The translations under genes and the position numbers were made by a program. A model generated the notes under the pieces. That model searched no databases. It had not been told where the DNA came from and saw nothing but the letters and a program-made list of their open reading frames with translations. This document shows, one piece after another, positions 61,280-64,000 of a stretch of 64,000 bases of DNA (positions are counted from its first letter, which is position 1; every line of letters starts with the position of its first letter). The stretch is from Eulemur rufifrons (taxonomy: Eukaryota > Chordata > Mammalia > Primates > Lemuridae): the NCBI RefSeq assembly GCF_041146395.1, contig NC_090989.1:48324501-48388500 (forward strand), read 5' to 3'.

Positions 61280-62974
61280 TTTCTTTCTTTCTGAGCCCTC
61301 AAATCACACCATTTAATAGTTGCCCACTCCTTTTACCTATAAATGGAGACATGAACTTGTGAGGTCTGGTATAGGGGCTGATTTCTTGCTTTTCAGAATT
61401 TAAATCATCATCTCACATGACGATTACTGTCTCCTTATTCAAATATAGTAACATGATTTTGGCATTTGTTTTCATATTTGGCATGTGGATTTTAGGTCTT
61501 TTCCCATTTGACCTTCCCCATAGGGCTGCATTTGTTGGTATAGACTAAGCAAAAAGTTATATCAGAATTTAAAATATGAATCCAATTTCACTGGTGCGTA
61601 GCTGACAATAATAGATTGCTCATTTAATGGCAGGATCAGTGATAATATCTGCTGAGATCAGCAACATGATCCTAGTTAGTACATGACAGTACCACATTAT
61701 CAAGTGATAATATGGCCATTAACACGTTAATGCTCTTGTAAATGTTTCCCTCCTCAAAGAATCATAATAGAATCCTTGGACACATATGAAAATAAATCAC
61801 TAGAGACATAATAGATAGAAAAATGTCTTTGGTTCTCTCTTAATCTCTCTCTCTCTCAGTGTTTCAGACCTGATGGAAGAAGGAAATTCCTACAGCAAAC
61901 AGGACTTTTCTGTGGCACTTATCACAGTGACATTACCCCTACAAATTGTTATAGGATATAATGCCAAACCACTACTGCGTGCGTCTGTTCTGCTAAGCTC
62001 CTAATAGGCCTTGGCAGTTATCCATGTTGAGAGACCCTGAGGCTTTGAGAAAAAGGTTTGAGTCTTCATGGCCTCTCAGAGACCTTGCTAGGACTTGGAA
62101 CGTAATAGATCTGATCAGCAGCCAAAAAGTAAAAGAAGTTGGAGAGAGGGGCAAGGGAGAAAAAGTTGATAAAAATCTGTAAATACTATTGAGAATTTGC
62201 CTTTGTTTTAGAACTTTGCTTGTCAGAACTTGGAAAATTTGAAGAAAAACAAATTTACCATCTACTATGAGATCATATATATGAAGAGCATCTTTAGGGA
62301 CATGATATACTAAAAGATCAATTGAACTGACACATTAAACCTAAAAATGAGATTTTATTTATGCTTCTTCAGAAGAAATAATTGATGACTTTCAACTGTC
62401 CCTTGAATAAACTTGCTTTGCACTTTATAATAAGAGAAGAAATCAAGGCCCTATTCTTGAAAGTTGCCTATCATTTTCTATTATTGAGCAAAATTGTCAT
62501 GACTATCACATATATGAGTACACAATATATACTAGTGATAGAAATATTTCAAGGAACAATAGTAAATATTGAGTTCTGCTGGTTAAATTTTGGGATTAAA
62601 AGAAAAACAACTCCAAAGGATCTGTAAACATGTTGAGTTCTTCAGAGAAAGGTACAAGATAAAATTAGGCTATTTTTAATTCTTTTATTTAGCAGAGTGG
62701 TCATAATCAGAAAGAGCACTTTATGTCTCTAGACTCAGAGAGCATTTCACTATATGAAGAATACGGAAAATAAACATAGACTCAGAGAGCATAATTCTTC
62801 ACAAGATTTACACAATTGGGGAAGATTTCGTGGATGTGTGTATACCAGGAGGACTCACAGTGAACAAAACTGCTTTGCCTGAGAAGAGTTGGGCATCATC
62901 TGGGTTCTGCTGGCTGTATTTAACATTCATTGTCACAGGAATTCGTGGCTATGGGCAAGTATACAATATTGGGC
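61280..62974. other. Unassigned stretch
   Basis: Contains a short (TC)n run at about 61838-61857. No family, RNA or exon recognised. Confidence 0.4.
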
Positions 62975-63050
62975 AGTATGCACTTCCAAGGGATTTAAAT
63001 TTCAGCTCTGCTACCTTGTATTTGTGACACCTCAGGAAAGTTACTTAAAG
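62975..63050 (+). repeat. MIR, 5' part, split by an LTR
   Basis: 'cagctctgctaccttgtatttgtgacacctcaggaaagttacttaa' is MIR and stops exactly where an MLT1 LTR begins; the next MIR block resumes at 63518. Confidence 0.75.
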
Positions 63051-63052
63051 TC

Positions 63053-63517
63053 TGTGGCAGGCAAAATAATGGTCCCCCAATTTGCCCATGTCCTAATTCC
63101 CAGGACCTGTGAATATGTTGCCTTACATGCCCGAAACGATTTTGCAGATGTGATGCCGTTAAGGACCTTGAGATGAGGAGATTACCCTGGCTGATCTCAG
63201 TGGGCCCAGTCTGATCACAAGGGTCAGAGTCAGAGAAGGAGATGTGACAATAGAATGGGGGTGGGGGAGAGGCATGCTATTTTATTGACCTTGAAAATGG
63301 AGAAAGGGACCAAAAGCCAAGAAATGCAGTTGGCCTCTAGATGCTAGAAAAGGCAAGGAAATAAACTCTTCCCTAGGCCTCCAGACCACCTTGATTTGGG
63401 GCCAAGGAAACAAGTTTAGGAGTACTTACCTTCAGAAGTGTAAGGTTATAAATTCAGGTTGTTTTAAGCCACTAAATTTGTGTTAACATATTACAGCAGC
63501 AATAGGAAGCTGATGCA
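63053..63517 (+). mobile_element. MLT1 (D-like) MaLR solo LTR inserted in MIR
   Basis: Starts 'tgtggcaggcaaaataatggtccccc', continues 'aggacctgtgaatatgttgccttacatg', 'gatgaggagattaccctgg', 'gtcagagtcagagaaggaga', and ends 'ttttaagccactaaatttgtgttaac...cagcagcaataggaagctgatgca'. Near full length. Flanks aagtc and acctc are at most a heavily decayed duplication. Confidence 0.88.
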
Positions 63518-63650
63518 ACCTCTCTAGACCTCACTTTGTTAAAAAAAAAAAAAGAGAGAGAGAGAGAGAGAATAATCATGACTCCTATCCTTAGGATTTT
63601 TGAGCTGATCAAATGAGATGCAATGTGTAAAACATACATATATCATTAAA
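63518..63650 (+). repeat. MIR, 3' part, with internal A/GA tract
   Basis: 'acctctctagacctcactttgtt' continues the MIR interrupted at 63050, then 'aataatcatgactcctatcc...tgagctgatcaaatgagatgcaatgtgtaaaac' completes it. A poly(A) run plus (GA)n at 63541-63572 has expanded where MIR normally reads 'tgtaaaatgggg'. Confidence 0.8.
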
Positions 63651-64000
63651 TATATGCTGCTGATGGCAATGATGGTGATGATGATTATGACAACTTTGCT
63701 TTACTTCTAGTTGGTAAGAACCTGAGCCATAAAAAGGAGAGTTATTCTTAACTGATTGGATTTTAGATTGCTATCATCGTTTTCTACTTCCAACTGCCCC
63801 CCTACATAACACACTTTCTCCCTTTTGCGTGTTTCCTAGAAAAGCTAGTTATATTCTTGATCTTATATTAAATCAATCAATCAAATTAACAAGTGTTTTT
63901 TGACCATCTACCAACTACCCAAGACTATATGTGCCAGGAATCAATTGGCTCAGTCATATTTCCCTTGAGTTTTTATAATTTATAGTTTTAAGGTTGGATG
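63651..64000. other. Mostly unassigned; possible L2 scrap
   Basis: 'ttgaccatctaccaactacccaagactatatgtgccaggaatc' at about 63900-63945 resembles a minus-strand L2 3' end. Nothing else recognised before the window edge. Confidence 0.4.

Overview
The window looks like nuclear DNA from a strepsirrhine primate, most likely a Malagasy lemur. Four Alu copies (1607-1944, 22918-23275, 23296-23644, 31670-31998) carry an expanded A-rich linker between the two monomers, with a 'ctaaaaatatatatag' core, which I know from lemur Alus and not from human ones. Several LINE-1 tails (848-900, 10271-10506, 25376-25461, 55448-55757) share a 3' end running toward '...ggggtacaaaagtttaggtt' (minus-strand reading) that also fits a lemur L1. 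Base composition is AT-rich, there is no operon-like layout, and no open frame longer than about 125 codons resembles a host protein.

I found no host exon, tRNA, rRNA, snRNA or CRISPR. The window reads as a gene desert or the inside of a very long intron, built from layers of transposable elements in otherwise unassigned sequence. The oldest layer is L2 and MIR (for example 3330-3560, 6720-6960, 19385-20250, 35060-35760). Above it lie MaLR/ERVL LTRs (MLT1-like at 4330-4802, 11024-11386, 16369-16881, 63053-63517; an MST/THE-like LTR at 12160-13064; a MaLR provirus at 32081-33626; MLT2-like at 45826-46189). DNA transposons include a near-full Tigger1 (39267-41652), a MER2-like and a Tigger2-like MITE (13224-13527, 61134-61277), two hAT MITEs (13598-13815, 20573-20795) and a structurally complete mariner (21823-23861). 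The youngest layer is L1 tails and lemur-type Alus.

Region by region: 1-9 kb holds L2, MIR, one Alu and two MaLR LTRs. 9-14 kb is a dense pile-up: a tiny retroposed insert, a twin-primed L1, an MLT1, an LTR containing an Alu and an L1 tail, then two DNA MITEs. 14-21 kb is mostly unassigned with MLT1, MIR, L2 and hAT pieces, and a good CTCF-like motif at 18434. 21.8-25.5 kb holds the mariner with two tandem Alus inside one target-site duplication, followed by an L1 tail that appears to carry a 3'-transduced segment. 26-31 kb is sparse. 31.6-33.8 kb has an Alu beside a MIR split by a MaLR provirus. 39.2-41.7 kb is Tigger1. 42-56 kb is sparse with LTR and L1 pieces. 56-64 kb is sparse, ending in a MIR split by an MLT1 LTR.

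All recognisable coding potential belongs to dead transposases or LINE fragments. The most useful content is structural: target-site duplications and nesting order let several insertions be reconstructed and ranked in time. Family names come from memory of consensus sequences, not from a database search, so subfamily labels are approximate.
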